A stretch of DNA of 29,431 bases from PALSA-693 sp963834725 (GTDB lineage Bacteria; Actinomycetota; Acidimicrobiia; Acidimicrobiales; Palsa-688), in assembly GCA_963834725.1 (NCBI GenBank), contig CAWICN010000002.1:1-29431 (forward strand), written 5' to 3'. Every line of letters begins with the position of its first letter. Within the stretch, counting starts at the first letter, position 1. A program made the translations under genes and the position numbers. The notes beneath the pieces were generated by a model. That model was not told where the DNA came from and did no database searches. It saw only the letters and a program-made list of their open reading frames with translations. Below are positions 1-8,022 of this stretch, piece by piece.

Positions 1-60
1 TTCCGCTGAGCCGTGGGTGCCACCCGCCCATCACGGACCCGTTGGTGCAAGGCTGCGCAC

Positions 61-216
61 GTGCGGATAGCGGACGTAGCTGACCTCGCTGCCGCGCTGG
101 ACGGTGTCCGGCGAACAACCGCGGGCGAGTTGACACAGTGGCGATACCAAGGCCGGCTGATCGCCCGCCAGCTCGACGACACCCACATTGTTATCCGCGC
201 CGACTTCGACTTATGA
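61..216 (+). pseudogene. 5' fragment of a YjbR/MmcQ-like gene
   Basis: A GTG start at 61 opens a reading frame of 51 codons whose body (ALDGVRRTTAGELTQWR and on to HIVIRADFD) reads like the first half of small MmcQ/YjbR-type proteins. It then ends abruptly at a TGA at 214-216. A second piece of the same gene lies near the other end of the window (27512-27787, minus) and continues for a further 50 residues where this copy stops, so this one is truncated at about base 211. The family call rests on resemblance to the tandem YjbR-like domains at 12128-12883 and is moderate. Confidence 0.5.
94..211 (+). repeat. 118-bp inverted duplicate, left copy
   Basis: These 118 bases match the reverse complement of 27670-27787 with two mismatches. 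One of them turns a TAC Tyr codon here into TAG in the right copy. Homology stops sharply on both sides. Confidence 0.9.
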
Positions 217-463
217 GTCCTGCCCCGCTTGGATATGCCGTGTGGTAGGGGGGCAGCCCCCAAACCAGCAGCTCAGAGCAGGGCAGGCAGGGGGAATGAG
301 TATTGGGTTGTTTCATGCCGGCCGACTTAACCCGCCACCATCAGTACATCTCTCTGCGTTCCGGTAGCAGCGGCGCTCCCCCACTGACTGAGTATGGCGG
401 CCACGTCGAGGGGGTGACGGTGGTACGTCAGGTGGACTTGCGCTGCCCGGCGGACCGGTTGAC

Positions 464-1813
464 CTATAGGCCTTGGCCGTCACCTGCGTGAATCTGGTGG
501 GCGAGCAGGGGTATGAGTATCTGGGCATTCGGGCTGCCCCACCCGGTAACGGGATCCCAGCCTTTTGTGGCCTGGTAACCGATGATCGAGGTGGATGAGA
601 AGGTCACAGTGTTGGTTCCGGTGGTGATGTCGTGGAAGGCCTTGATATAGTTGGATCCGGTCCCGATGCGATACAGGGCGTTGTTGAGGAATCCGAGCGG
701 GCGGCCGGCGTCCTGGTCGGCCAATGCGACCAGCCCGGCCCACAGGGGGGCAGAGGCGCTGGTTCCTCCGCCGGCACCGATTCTGGTAGTGCCCTGGCGT
801 TGGGTGACCAGCGCCAGACCGCGGGCGGGATCGGCGTCGGCGGCCACATCGGGTATGCCCCGCCGAACGCTGATTCTGCCGATCCCGTTTTGGTAAGGGG
901 GCGGGGCGAAAAAGCGGCTGAAACCTCCGCCCGACGCGTTCGACGGAGAGCGGGTGGCCGGAGGGGCCGGCGTGCTCCAGGCGGTCTCGCCCCGGTAGCT
1001 GCCCGTGGAGGGATCGATGTTCAGCGTGGTGCCACCCACGGCCGTGACGAGCGGGTCAGAGGCGGGGAGCCCGACCCCTTTGATCGGGGTGAACGACGGG
1101 TTGTTCCCGACCAGATCGTTACAGGGCTGAGCGGCCGCCCCTAGGTCTCCGGATCCGGCCACCACCGTGGCGTGACGGTCGCGGGCGGACTGAAACAAGG
1201 CGTGCAGCTCTTGTTCTTGGGCCGGGCTGAAGCAGGCTTCGCTGATGATCTCGCTGAGCGAGATCACCTCCCCGTTCTGGTCGACGGCGTAGCGCAGGGC
1301 GTCGAGATAAAGACCGACCGCGGCGGCGGACGGACCCGTCTGGGGTTCGGTGTACAAAACGACCCGGATGGAGGCGCCGGGCGCCACCGCGTGGACGGTC
1401 TCTACGTCCAAGACCTCCTCCTGGGTGGCCAACGACGACCGCGCCGGCCCTCCGGGAGGAGAAACAACTTCCACGGGCGCCGAAGGCAGGTCAAAGCGAC
1501 GGTCGTATTGGGCCAAGTCCTGGTTGATATTGCTAGTCCCGGCCGATCCAGGGGACACGGCGGGATCGACAATGACCACCATCTGGCCCCGGCCGTCGAT
1601 GCCGTGATCGATGAGCGACTGGAAGCCGTAGGCGACTCGCAGTTGCTGGGGTGACAGACAGCCCGGATGGTTCCGGCACTTGGGTGACCGACCCGCGGCC
1701 GAGAGCGCCGAGGACCTACCCGAGGACCCGCACCCCGCCACCGCGACGGCCGCGACCAAGCTCGCTGACATGACCGTCACCCGCCAACACCGACGCCTCC
1801 AGGCGCCCCCCAT
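464..1813 (-). CDS. Sedolisin (S53) serine-carboxyl peptidase, predicted lipoprotein
   Basis: Secreted, membrane-anchored acid endopeptidase of the sedolisin family, 449 aa. ATG 1813 is chosen because a basic RRRCWR stretch, a hydrophobic segment and the lipobox VAGC (Cys about 28) follow at once, and a GGGGCAGG sequence lies upstream. The catalytic set is visible: Glu132 and Asp136 in QEEVLD, the oxyanion Asp223 in SGDLGA, and Ser352 in GGTSASAP. The C-terminal calcium site is also there: HDITTGTN (Asp395) and GWDPVTGWGSPN (Asp420). The mature protein begins directly with the CLSPQQLRVAYG stretch, so the large activation propeptide found in many family members is absent. It is the last gene of the DUF2975-HTH-protease module, and two operator-like sites (1962-2001) lie in its upstream gap. 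Confidence 0.88.
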   Translation of the reverse strand: MGGAWRRRCWRVTVMSASLVAAVAVAGCGSSGRSSALSAAGRSPKCRNHPGCLSPQQLRVAYGFQSLIDHGIDGRGQMVVIVDPAVSPGSAGTSNINQDLAQYDRRFDLPSAPVEVVSPPGGPARSSLATQEEVLDVETVHAVAPGASIRVVLYTEPQTGPSAAAVGLYLDALRYAVDQNGEVISLSEIISEACFSPAQEQELHALFQSARDRHATVVAGSGDLGAAAQPCNDLVGNNPSFTPIKGVGLPASDPLVTAVGGTTLNIDPSTGSYRGETAWSTPAPPATRSPSNASGGGFSRFFAPPPYQNGIGRISVRRGIPDVAADADPARGLALVTQRQGTTRIGAGGGTSASAPLWAGLVALADQDAGRPLGFLNNALYRIGTGSNYIKAFHDITTGTNTVTFSSTSIIGYQATKGWDPVTGWGSPNAQILIPLLAHQIHAGDGQGL

Positions 1814-1961
1814 CAGCCTGCCCCACTCGTTTGTGATCGGGAGCATCCAGGCACGGTCGACGGTGGCGCTGGAATGACACCGGGCTGAACGCTCAACGAC
1901 CCGTACCCGTCGGGCCGGCCCCCGTCGACCCGGTCTGCACGACCGACCCAAAACCACAACA

Positions 1962-2001
1962 TCTCGATGAACAATACGCCCGAGCATATCGATAGTCAAT
2001 A
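1962..2001. promoter_or_regulatory. Two operator-like sites upstream of the sedolisin gene
   Basis: TCTCGATGAACAATA (1962-1976) and TATCGATAGTCAATA (1987-2001) each match 12 of 15 positions of the perfect site TATCGATAAACGATA found at 26305-26319. The second has an extra outer palindrome CATAT...ATATG (1985-2003). They fill the gap between the HTH gene stop (2008) and the sedolisin start, the same position as in the second module. Binding by the HTH protein is inferred. Confidence 0.6.
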
Positions 2002-2007
2002 TGGCGG

Positions 2008-2262
2008 TCAGGCCGCCTCGCCGCCGCGACGTCGCAGACGCCGCCGACCGCCCACCCGACCCGGCTGGTAGCTGAGCAGCTCCCCCGGCTGACAGTCCAG
2101 CTCCCGGCACAGCCCTTCGAGGGTGGAGAAACGGATGGCCCGAGCCCGGTTGTTCTTCAGGATCGACAGGTTGGCCACAGTGATGTCCACCCGCTGAGCC
2201 AGTTCGCTCAACGTCAGACCCCGCTCGGCCAGCAACCAGTCCAGATGCACCACGATCGGCAT
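2008..2262 (-). CDS. Small Cro/CI-type HTH regulator (YozG-like)
   Basis: An 84-aa DNA-binding protein with one helix-turn-helix domain (about residues 5-68, LTLSELAQRVDITVANLSILKNNR, then RFSTLEGLCRELDCQPGELLSY) and a very basic Arg-rich tail. This is the short regulator type that accompanies DUF2975 membrane proteins, as in the Bacillus YoaS/YozG pair. ATG 2262 has a GGAGTTG ribosome site 7 bases upstream. It lies 17 bp after the DUF2975 gene, so the two are co-transcribed, and it precedes the sedolisin gene. A close homologue of equal length lies at 26351-26605. Likely role: autoregulation and control of the downstream protease through the TATCG...ATA sites; this is inference. Confidence 0.85.
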   Translation of the reverse strand: MPIVVHLDWLLAERGLTLSELAQRVDITVANLSILKNNRARAIRFSTLEGLCRELDCQPGELLSYQPGRVGGRRRLRRRGGEAA

Positions 2263-2279
2263 GACGTGCCCAACTCCTC

Positions 2280-2877
2280 TCAGATCGTCAGATCCTGGTC
2301 CTGCTGCAGCCGCGCCCCCACGTCGAACAGGCCCCCTAGCAGCACCAGCACCACCCCGAGCACCAGCACATCGGACTGCAGGAGCAACGGATGACGAAAG
2401 CGCACCCCCGGCACCCTCAGGCTCGCCTGCGCCCACCAACCCCCGGCGAGCAGCACCCCAGCCCGAACCAGCTCACCCACCAGCACGGCCACCCCGATCC
2501 ACCGCACCCGCCTGCCCGCCCCGGCCCCGAACGGCCGACCAGCCGACATGGGCGCCACCAGCCCCCGCAACTGAAAGACGATGAGCCCTAGCACGGCGAT
2601 CTCGATGAGGATCACCGCGAAGGCCACCAGCAGCACCGGGCGAGACTCCCACCCTGAGCGAACCGCTCGACACAACCACCCGTGCCGAGCCGCCACCCCG
2701 AACGCTCCCAGTTATCGCCGCCATGGCCAACACCGCCGGCATGGACACCCGCATCCGGGCCGGCTGCACCAGCCCGTACACGACCACCACCGCCAGCACC
2801 CCCGCCACGGCCAGTACCAACCACCACACCGCCGTCAGACCCCACCGGATCCAACCCAGCACGCCCGACGACCACAC
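2280..2877 (-). pseudogene. DUF2975 membrane protein, frameshifted
   Basis: A roughly 200-residue polytopic membrane protein of the DUF2975 (YoaS-like) type, split over two frames. The first frame starts at GTG 2877 behind GGATGGAG and carries the first membrane helix (WWLVLAVAGVLAVVVVYGLV) down to SSGSLRVGVSP near 2638. The second resumes at VLLVAFAVILIEIAVLGLIVFQLRGL and ends with the family hallmark QQDQDLTI. The paralogue at 26620-27222 aligns across both parts, with some residues missing at the junction, so this is a frameshift, possibly with a small deletion, rather than two genes. It heads the module; an operator-like site sits just upstream. It could be intact in life if the shift is an assembly error. 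Confidence 0.72.
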
Positions 2878-2891
2878 CGATCTCCATCCCA

Positions 2892-2906
2892 TATCGACAA
2901 ACAATA
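2892..2906. promoter_or_regulatory. Operator-like site upstream of DUF2975 gene 1
   Basis: TATCGACAAACAATA matches 13 of 15 positions of the site at 26305-26319. It sits immediately upstream of the GTG start at 2877, consistent with autoregulation of the module. Confidence 0.6.
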
Positions 2907-3007
2907 CGACGCGACCGCGACAGCAGCCGACGACAAAGACACGGGAACCGTGCACGCCTCGGGCCAGGCCCCGATTCGGGGATCCGGCCCTGATATGACG
3001 GATCGTA

Positions 3008-3131
3008 CTATCTGAACTGATCGGCGAGTGCGGTCAGCTTGGCTACGTACGCCGGCCAGTCATGGTCGTCGGGGACGTCGGTCTTCTCCCGCTGCCAGCC
3101 GATCACCCCGTCGTGTTGCCAGCTGGGAATG
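3008..3131 (-). pseudogene. C-terminal gene fragment, function unknown
   Basis: The minus strand holds an open stretch ending at a TAG (3008-3010) and reading PSWQHDGVIGWQREK, then a short acidic run and WPAYVAKLTALADQF. The composition looks coding, but there is no start: the frame runs into the IS21 end at about 3143. I do not recognise the family. It may be the tail of a gene cut by the IS21 element. Confidence 0.35.
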
Positions 3132-3142
3132 ACATCCTGATC

Positions 3143-3717
3143 TGGCCCCACTGAGGCCACTTGTGATGGGGCAGGTTTGAAGTGGCCCCACCCCCAACCG
3201 CCTGTCCCTACGGTGCGTAGTCGCCCAAGACCCGCTACCGAGGGAGGAAGGACATGTCGAGGGTGGAGCTGTTCGAGAAGTTACGCAGAGATAATCGGGA
3301 CCGGGGGCTCAGTATCCGGGCTCTGGCCGTGAAGTATCACGTGCACCGCCGGGTGGTGCGCCAGGCGTTGGCTTCGGCGGTGCCGCCGGAGCGCAAGAGG
3401 CCTGAGCGGGCGGCCCCGGTGCTGGGGGCAGTGGAAGGCGGTGATCGATCGGATCCTGGATGAGGATGCCCCGCCCAAGCAGCGGCACACGGCGAAGCGG
3501 ATATGGGAGCGGCTGTGTGACGAGCATCAGGCGACGGTGGCGGCTTCGACGGTGCGGGCCTATGTGGGCCGCCGCCGTCGGGAGCTGGCCAATGTGGCTC
3601 GGGGGGTGAGCGTGGTGCAGTTGCATGAGCCCGGCGCCGAGGCCGAGGTCGATTTCGGGGAGCTGTGGTGCTGGCTGGAGGGGACCTTCACGAAGTGCTC
3701 CCACATCGGCGGAAGGT
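3143..3717 (+). mobile_element. IS21-family remnant
   Basis: This has the layout of an IS21 left end followed by the first third of istA. TGGCCCCAC occurs twice (3143-3151 and 3183-3191), and GGCCACTT (3155-3162) is inverted at 3180-3187, like the repeated transposase-binding sites of IS21 ends. The element breaks off at about 3710-3717; there is no istB and no right end. Confidence 0.7.
3254..3717 (+). pseudogene. istA: IS21 transposase istA, truncated and frameshifted
   Basis: ATG 3254 follows GGAGGAAGG. The N-terminal HTH (about residues 15-45, LSIRALAVKYHVHRRVVRQALAS) continues into PPERKRPERAAP. The frame then changes near 3425, in a G-rich run, to IDRILDEDAPPKQRHTAKRIW, then VAASTVRAYVGRRRREL and EPGAEAEVDFGELW, the start of the integrase core with its first Asp. 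Only about 155 of the usual 400-500 residues remain. The last residues before the stop at 3719 come from flanking DNA. Not functional. Confidence 0.78.
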
Positions 3718-3753
3718 GACGAACCGGGGGGTCCCGGACCTTCGGGAGGATCA
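3717..3753 (-). pseudogene. 5' end of an interrupted gene (about 12 codons)
   Basis: ATG 3753 with AGAAGGGAAC upstream starts MILPKVRDP on the minus strand. That opening is characteristic of a family of small actinobacterial proteins of unclear function (some annotated as putative immunity proteins). A C-run just after it puts the expected continuation RFVT one base out of frame, and then the IS21 remnant begins. Only the first codons are left. The family guess is weak. Confidence 0.35.
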
Positions 3754-3799
3754 TGTTCCCTTCTGCACTGGGACTGTCGCCGCCCGCTGACCGATCGCG

Positions 3800-3912
3800 T
3801 GACACGCACAGTGTTCGATCACGACCACCCAGCTGGCCGCGCCGCAAGGGGTTCCGTAAGCGGTCAAGCGAGACAGCGACGCTCCCGGCGCGGTGAACGT
3901 ACGTGCGCTCGC
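3800..3912 (+). repeat. Dispersed repeat, copy A
   Basis: Three blocks recur elsewhere: TGACACGC followed by a GTTC (3800), then 42 bases on CCGCAAGGGGTTCCG (3842-3856), and GTGAACGTACGTGCGCTCGC (3893-3912). Copy B (11896-12004) has all three, with the third identical over 20 bases. Copy C (25365-25420) has the first two. All have the same orientation. Function unknown. Confidence 0.6.
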
Positions 3913-4122
3913 CGGAGGCAGCCTCCGTCGCTCCGGAAGGGCTCGGATAGCGCGCCCAAAGCCGGCGGTAGAGGACGCTTGACCCATCGTCATAGTGGGA
4001 GACTTGAGGCGAGCATTATGTGACGCACTCGACAGGTAGGGACGACTGCGTACGTGCTGCCTCGAGGGGGCGGTTGCGGTCCGGCGGTGCTCGTAGGTTG
4101 CCGATCACTACGATCGCCCTCT

Positions 4123-4989
4123 GTGGACGATCATGGTGCAGGACCCAGCCGCACGGCCGTTCTGACAGCTGTCGCACGGGACCTGCATCGGAGCGAATCG
4201 CCTCCGTGGGTCCTCGACGATTATCTAGCCTTGAGGATCGCCGGCGAGCAGGGCAACGAGCTGAAGGAGCGGTTGTTGACCGAGATACCTGGCCCAAATC
4301 TGCTCGCCTTCAGCCGCTGGATGTGCGTTCGGGCCCGACTTGCCGAAGATGTCGTAGATGACGAGGTCAGTCGTGGGGTCGGTCAATACGTCGTCCTGGG
4401 CGCGGGGCTCGACACGTTTGCTGAGCGGCGCCGGGACCTCGGTGATCGTGTGCGGGTTTTCGAGGTCGACCACCCCTCCACCCAGTCGTGGAAGAAGAAC
4501 CGCCTAGGTGAGCTCGGCTTAGCGGTCCCTGCCAACTTGATCTACGTCGCGGTCGATTTCGAACACCAAACACTTCGAGAAGGGTTGGAGACTGCCGGCT
4601 TCGACTTCGCCTGCCCGGCCGTGTACTCATGGATCGGCGTCACCATGTACCTGAGCCTCGCCGCGATCGACGCCACCCTGGCGATGATGGCCCAATCTGC
4701 CGGCGGAACGCGGGTGGTGTTGACATACAACCAGCCGGACGCCATCCTCGACCAAAGGGCCGTGGAGATCACCTCTGCCATGCGCTCGATCGCCACTGAG
4801 TGGGGCGAGCCGTTCGTCAGTCTGTTCACACCCCACGAGATGGATGAACTGCTAGGGCGCCACGGCTTTGAAGAAGTCCGGCACTTCGGGGCGAAGGATG
4901 CCCGAGCGAGATACTTTCAGGCGCGCACAGAGATCGAGATCGCGGCAGCCCAAAAGCTAGTGGGGCGGCACCTTTCGTTCCGCCGGTAA
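4123..4989 (+). CDS. SAM-dependent methyltransferase (TIGR00027/PPM type), 3' end altered by IS630
   Basis: Class I methyltransferase of the leucine-carboxyl-methyltransferase-like group common in actinobacteria; the substrate cannot be told. GTG 4123 places the family opening GPSRTAVLTAVARDLH at the N-terminus. The SAM site YVVLGAGLDTFAERR lies at about residues 89-103 and the acidic VFEVDHP at 112-118, followed by PAVYSWIGVTMYL. The protein now ends in LVGRHLSFRR, encoded by the inverted repeat of IS630 copy 1, which entered at the TA of codon CTA (4958-4959). Beyond the element, 6179-6199 supplies VTARVA and a TGA in the right frame, so the original product ended AQKLVTARVA. Only about six residues are replaced, so activity may survive. 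Confidence 0.85.
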   Translation: MDDHGAGPSRTAVLTAVARDLHRSESPPWVLDDYLALRIAGEQGNELKERLLTEIPGPNLLAFSRWMCVRARLAEDVVDDEVSRGVGQYVVLGAGLDTFAERRRDLGDRVRVFEVDHPSTQSWKKNRLGELGLAVPANLIYVAVDFEHQTLREGLETAGFDFACPAVYSWIGVTMYLSLAAIDATLAMMAQSAGGTRVVLTYNQPDAILDQRAVEITSAMRSIATEWGEPFVSLFTPHEMDELLGRHGFEEVRHFGAKDARARYFQARTEIEIAAAQKLVGRHLSFRR

Positions 4990-6176
4990 CTCATCAGGCG
5001 ACTTTGCGGCGCTTCTCGAGTTCGCGGATGAGCGGGTCGTGGCGGTCGCGGTTGCGTCGGCGGATGTAGGCCTGGGTGGCTTTGGAGAACTCGGTCCAGC
5101 TGTGGTAGTCGGAGCCGTTGATGACGAACTCGACGTAGGCCCAAAAGTGGCACTCGATCCGGTTGAGGTGACTGGCGTTAGTCGGCGTGGGCAGCAGGCC
5201 GACGTGATTGTTCACCGCCCAGTCACGGATCTCCTGGGTCCAGTGAGCGGAGAGGCCGTCCATGACGATGTAGAGCTGAACCTCGGATGGGTAGCGGCGG
5301 CGGATGTGCTTGAGGAACTCCAGCACCACCTTGGCGTCGACCGACCGGGCCTCGAGATGCCCCCACAGTCGGTCGGCGCCCACGTCGTAGGCGCCCAGCA
5401 GCTTGCGCACACCTTTGGTCCGTTTGTAGGTGGCCCGCTGGCGGGCCGGTCGCTTGGTGGCGAACCAACCCCGACCGGGGTGCGGCCTGAGCGAGATAGG
5501 GCCACACTCGTCGAAGCTGACCAGGACCCCGTCCAGCGCCCCCGCCTCGGCTGCTTTGTAGGCGCCCAGCACCCACTGCTTTTTCAGCTCGTAGAGCGGA
5601 TCGTTGGACCACTTCCAGGTGCGAGTCCGCTGGGCGGTGATCCCCATCCGGTTCAACAGCCGACGCAGATGCTCCTTCGAGATCGTCGTGACCAGCCTGT
5701 GGCGGACCAGGTAACGGCGCAACCTGCTCAACGACCAGCGGGTGCCCGGTTCGCCGAGATCACAGGGACGGGCGAGGGCGATGGCCCGGATGGCCTCCCG
5801 GGTGTCGTCATCGATCCTCCTCGGATGCCCGCCCCCGGTAGGAGGGCGCAGCGACTCCATCCCGTCCGCGTTGAACTCGGCGATCACCCGTCGCACCTGG
5901 TTCTCGTCGGTCTGCAAAACCCGTGCGATCTCAGGAACGCCGACCTTCGAATCAGATGCAAGAACAATCTGTGCCCTCTGACGCAAGGCGAACACCTTCG
6001 ACTGGCGCGAGATCCTCCGCAGTTTCATCGCCTCGTCAGGACTGAGATCTCGAACAAACACCGACGGCGGGCGAGCCAACCTGACCTCCACAAGTCCAGA
6101 CTCCACCCGCCTTCATCGTGACCGCCAGCGAACTACAAGTGTGGGATTACCGGCGGACAGTTCCGTGCCGCCCCAC
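4960..6176. mobile_element. IS630-family element, copy 1
   Basis: 1217 bp between TA dinucleotides at 4958-4959 and 6177-6178, the target duplication typical of IS630. The inverted repeats are GTGGGGCGGCAC, a 7-base mismatch, then TCCGCCGGTAA at both ends. It contains one transposase gene on the minus strand and lies in the 3' end of the methyltransferase gene. Confidence 0.88.
4994..6106 (-). CDS. IS630-family transposase
   Basis: A 370-aa DDE transposase. The N-terminal HTH domain (about 25-90: RQRAQIVLASDSKVGVPEIA, then NQVRRVIAEFNADGM) is followed by a second helix-turn-helix segment. The catalytic core has Asp in VSFDECG, Asp in YIVMDGLSAH and Glu in HLNRIECHF. Length and layout are those of an intact enzyme. 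It shares the motif order and phrases such as RATYKRTKGVR with copy 2 (23990-25135), but the two are clearly diverged and have different inverted repeats. Confidence 0.9.
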   Translation of the reverse strand: MESGLVEVRLARPPSVFVRDLSPDEAMKLRRISRQSKVFALRQRAQIVLASDSKVGVPEIARVLQTDENQVRRVIAEFNADGMESLRPPTGGGHPRRIDDDTREAIRAIALARPCDLGEPGTRWSLSRLRRYLVRHRLVTTISKEHLRRLLNRMGITAQRTRTWKWSNDPLYELKKQWVLGAYKAAEAGALDGVLVSFDECGPISLRPHPGRGWFATKRPARQRATYKRTKGVRKLLGAYDVGADRLWGHLEARSVDAKVVLEFLKHIRRRYPSEVQLYIVMDGLSAHWTQEIRDWAVNNHVGLLPTPTNASHLNRIECHFWAYVEFVINGSDYHSWTEFSKATQAYIRRRNRDRHDPLIRELEKRRKVA

Positions 6177-6199
6177 TAGTCACGGCGCGGGTCGCCTGA
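6177..6199 (+). pseudogene. Displaced 3' end of the methyltransferase gene
   Basis: The duplicated TA is followed by GTC ACG GCG CGG GTC GCC TGA, which continues the frame of the methyltransferase interrupted at 4959 and gives the ending VTARVA. The native stop is 6197-6199. Confidence 0.8.
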
Positions 6200-6414
6200 C
6201 ACTGCAACCACAGCACATCGCCTACCTACCCGGCGATCAGCCATCGGGGTGTCGTACCGCGGTCCCCTGTCATCCACTGCGGGGCCCGCCGGGCCCGGCC
6301 CGCCGCCCTCCACAGCCACTATCGAATCCTGCAGGTCGGTCGTCACTACCTCTCCTCTCTCGACCGGGCACAGACCCGGCATGTTAGGGTGGTCGTTACA
6401 CCGTTGTTGTTATG

Positions 6415-6432
6415 GCCCCACCCCGGAGGGGC
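6415..6432. terminator. Hairpin at the 3' end of the FAD monooxygenase gene
   Basis: GCCCC and GGGGC (6415-6419 and 6428-6432) form a short GC stem just beyond the monooxygenase stop, on its downstream side. There is no T tract, so termination is only possible. Confidence 0.35.
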
Positions 6433-6435
6433 GCA

Positions 6436-7962
6436 TTACGCCAAATCGTGACCGGCTGGATTGCGGCGGAGCCATGAGTAGCTCCACAGACGTGTAGGCT
6501 CAGACAGCGTCGGGGCGGTGGCGAGCGCGGTGAGCAGCTGGGGGCGGGTTGGTTGAACGATGAGGGGGTCGAGGTGTCCCCGGAGCTGGAGCGCTTCCAT
6601 GCCGTTGGACCTCAGGGTGTCGTGGACACTGGCCACGACTTGGTGGTCGCGGTAGATCTCGTCGGGTTGGCAGAGCATGAACATGAGCTTCCAAAAGGAG
6701 CGAAAGGCGGTGGGGTCGAACGAGGCGGCCACCCGCAGCTGGGTGAAGGTGATCCGGTCCGAGTCGGGTGGTGGCAGCTCAGGGATAGGTTCGCCCAGGA
6801 CGGCGTGGCGCAGCGTGGCGAGCCGGAGGGAGTCAACCGTGGCCTGTTCGTCATAGTACGGCGCGACATGCTCGGCGATTCGCTCGTCAAAAGCGAGTGC
6901 CTGCTCGATCCAGTCGTCGGCGTGCTCGTCGATGATGTCGGCGAGGTCGACCGCGCCCCACATGGCCAGACTGAGGCCACGGCCAAAGGTCGGGTTGGTG
7001 GTGCACACCGAGTCACCGATGGCGTGCAGCCCGGTGACAACAGGATCGCCATCGACTACCAGGCGGCGCAGGGTGTTCCGCGGCCCGACCATCTGAAACA
7101 CCGGACTAATCGGGTCAAGCGCCTCCAGCCAGGCGGCACAGACGGGGACGGTACGCAACACAGCCGTATAGACCTCTGGGTCCCTGGCCCGCCCGAAGCG
7201 ACGGTCGACCGCCAGGGGAACGATGGCCAGCTGCATGGCGCCGTTGTCGGCGCCGAAGACGGCCAGCGTGAACTCGTCGAGGCCGGCCACGATCCGAGTT
7301 GTGGGAAGGCCGGGCAGCTCGGCGTCTGGGCGAAGTCGGTAGTGACGGCTGAAATAGGCCACCCCGCACTCTGCCGACCGGGTTGCCGGCGGCGCTGCCC
7401 CGATGTCGTCGAGCCAGCGGTCAAGGGGGGTGCGCCGACCGGCGGCGTCGATCACCAGATCGGAAGGCAGCTCGCCTTGGTCGGTGCGGACTCCGATCAC
7501 GTGCGGCGGCCGCCCCGGTCGAGCCAGCAGACCGACCACCCGCACCCCCAGCCGCACCTCGATGCCCGGCTGGTCCATCACAGCCTGTTGCAGCACCCAG
7601 TCCAGGGTTGACCGTCGGGTCATCAGCGGGCACAGCCGGTCGTCGCCCGGACGGGCGGAACGATCAGCCAGGGTGGCGGGCATCCAGTCCGATATCGGGA
7701 CTTCGACCACGCCGGCCGCCACCAGACACCGGTACACATCCGGGAGTCGTTCGCGCAGGAGCTCTCGACACCGGGCCATCACCGCATGGGGCTGAACGAT
7801 CTGGGGTGCCGTCGGCCGGTACGCCGACGCCGCGGCCGACTCCACGTCGGCGGCCGAATGCAGCCGGTCCTGCTCCAACAGGACCACCTCGTGGCCGCCC
7901 CGGACCAGTAGCAAGGAGGCCAACATGCCCCCCGGCCCGGCGCCCACGATCGTGATCCTCAT
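6436..7962 (-). CDS. FAD-dependent monooxygenase/oxidoreductase
   Basis: A 508-aa flavoprotein of the PHBH-like group. The N-terminal dinucleotide fold IVGAGPGGMLAS (Gly7, Gly9, Gly12) ends in Glu30 of LLEQD, the ribose ligand. DLVIDAAGRRTPL (about 168-180) is the family's second nucleotide motif, and HAIGDSVCTTNPTFGRG (313-328) carries the GD motif that contacts the FAD ribityl chain. The substrate is unknown. ATG 7962 follows GGAGGGAG. It is divergent from a TetR gene with one operator-like palindrome in the 60-bp gap, so it is probably the regulator's target and is induced by a small hydrophobic compound. A longer reading from 7995 lacks a ribosome site and overlaps the operator. Confidence 0.85.
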   Translation of the reverse strand: MRITIVGAGPGGMLASLLLVRGGHEVVLLEQDRLHSAADVESAAASAYRPTAPQIVQPHAVMARCRELLRERLPDVYRCLVAAGVVEVPISDWMPATLADRSARPGDDRLCPLMTRRSTLDWVLQQAVMDQPGIEVRLGVRVVGLLARPGRPPHVIGVRTDQGELPSDLVIDAAGRRTPLDRWLDDIGAAPPATRSAECGVAYFSRHYRLRPDAELPGLPTTRIVAGLDEFTLAVFGADNGAMQLAIVPLAVDRRFGRARDPEVYTAVLRTVPVCAAWLEALDPISPVFQMVGPRNTLRRLVVDGDPVVTGLHAIGDSVCTTNPTFGRGLSLAMWGAVDLADIIDEHADDWIEQALAFDERIAEHVAPYYDEQATVDSLRLATLRHAVLGEPIPELPPPDSDRITFTQLRVAASFDPTAFRSFWKLMFMLCQPDEIYRDHQVVASVHDTLRSNGMEALQLRGHLDPLIVQPTRPQLLTALATAPTLSEPTRLWSYSWLRRNPAGHDLA

Positions 7963-7982
7963 CGCCCCGCTCCCTCCAGTTA

Positions 7983-7999
7983 ATAGATGTCTCATCTAT
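7983..7999. promoter_or_regulatory. TetR operator between monooxygenase and tetR genes
   Basis: ATAGATG TCT CATCTAT is a perfect palindrome with 7-base arms, lying in the divergent gap. It overlaps where the -35 of tetR would be; TACTCT at 8011-8016 could be its -10, which would make the tetR mRNA start at or next to its ATG. Assignment to the adjacent TetR is by position. Confidence 0.7.
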
Positions 8000-8022
8000 C
8001 AATAGTGGGATACTCTAGCCAC

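Noticed and set aside
244..262. G-run/C-run hairpin as a terminator between the YjbR fragment and sedolisin
   Set aside because: Stem of five G-C pairs with a three-base loop but no T tract; cannot be told from GC-rich background.
303..491. Small plus-strand frame before the sedolisin gene
   Set aside because: No ribosome site or domain; ends inside the sedolisin 3' end.
2473..2955. Separate gene overlapping DUF2975 gene 1
   Set aside because: Its first half aligns with the N-terminus of the intact paralogue, so it is the other side of a frameshift; the rest is out-of-frame noise.
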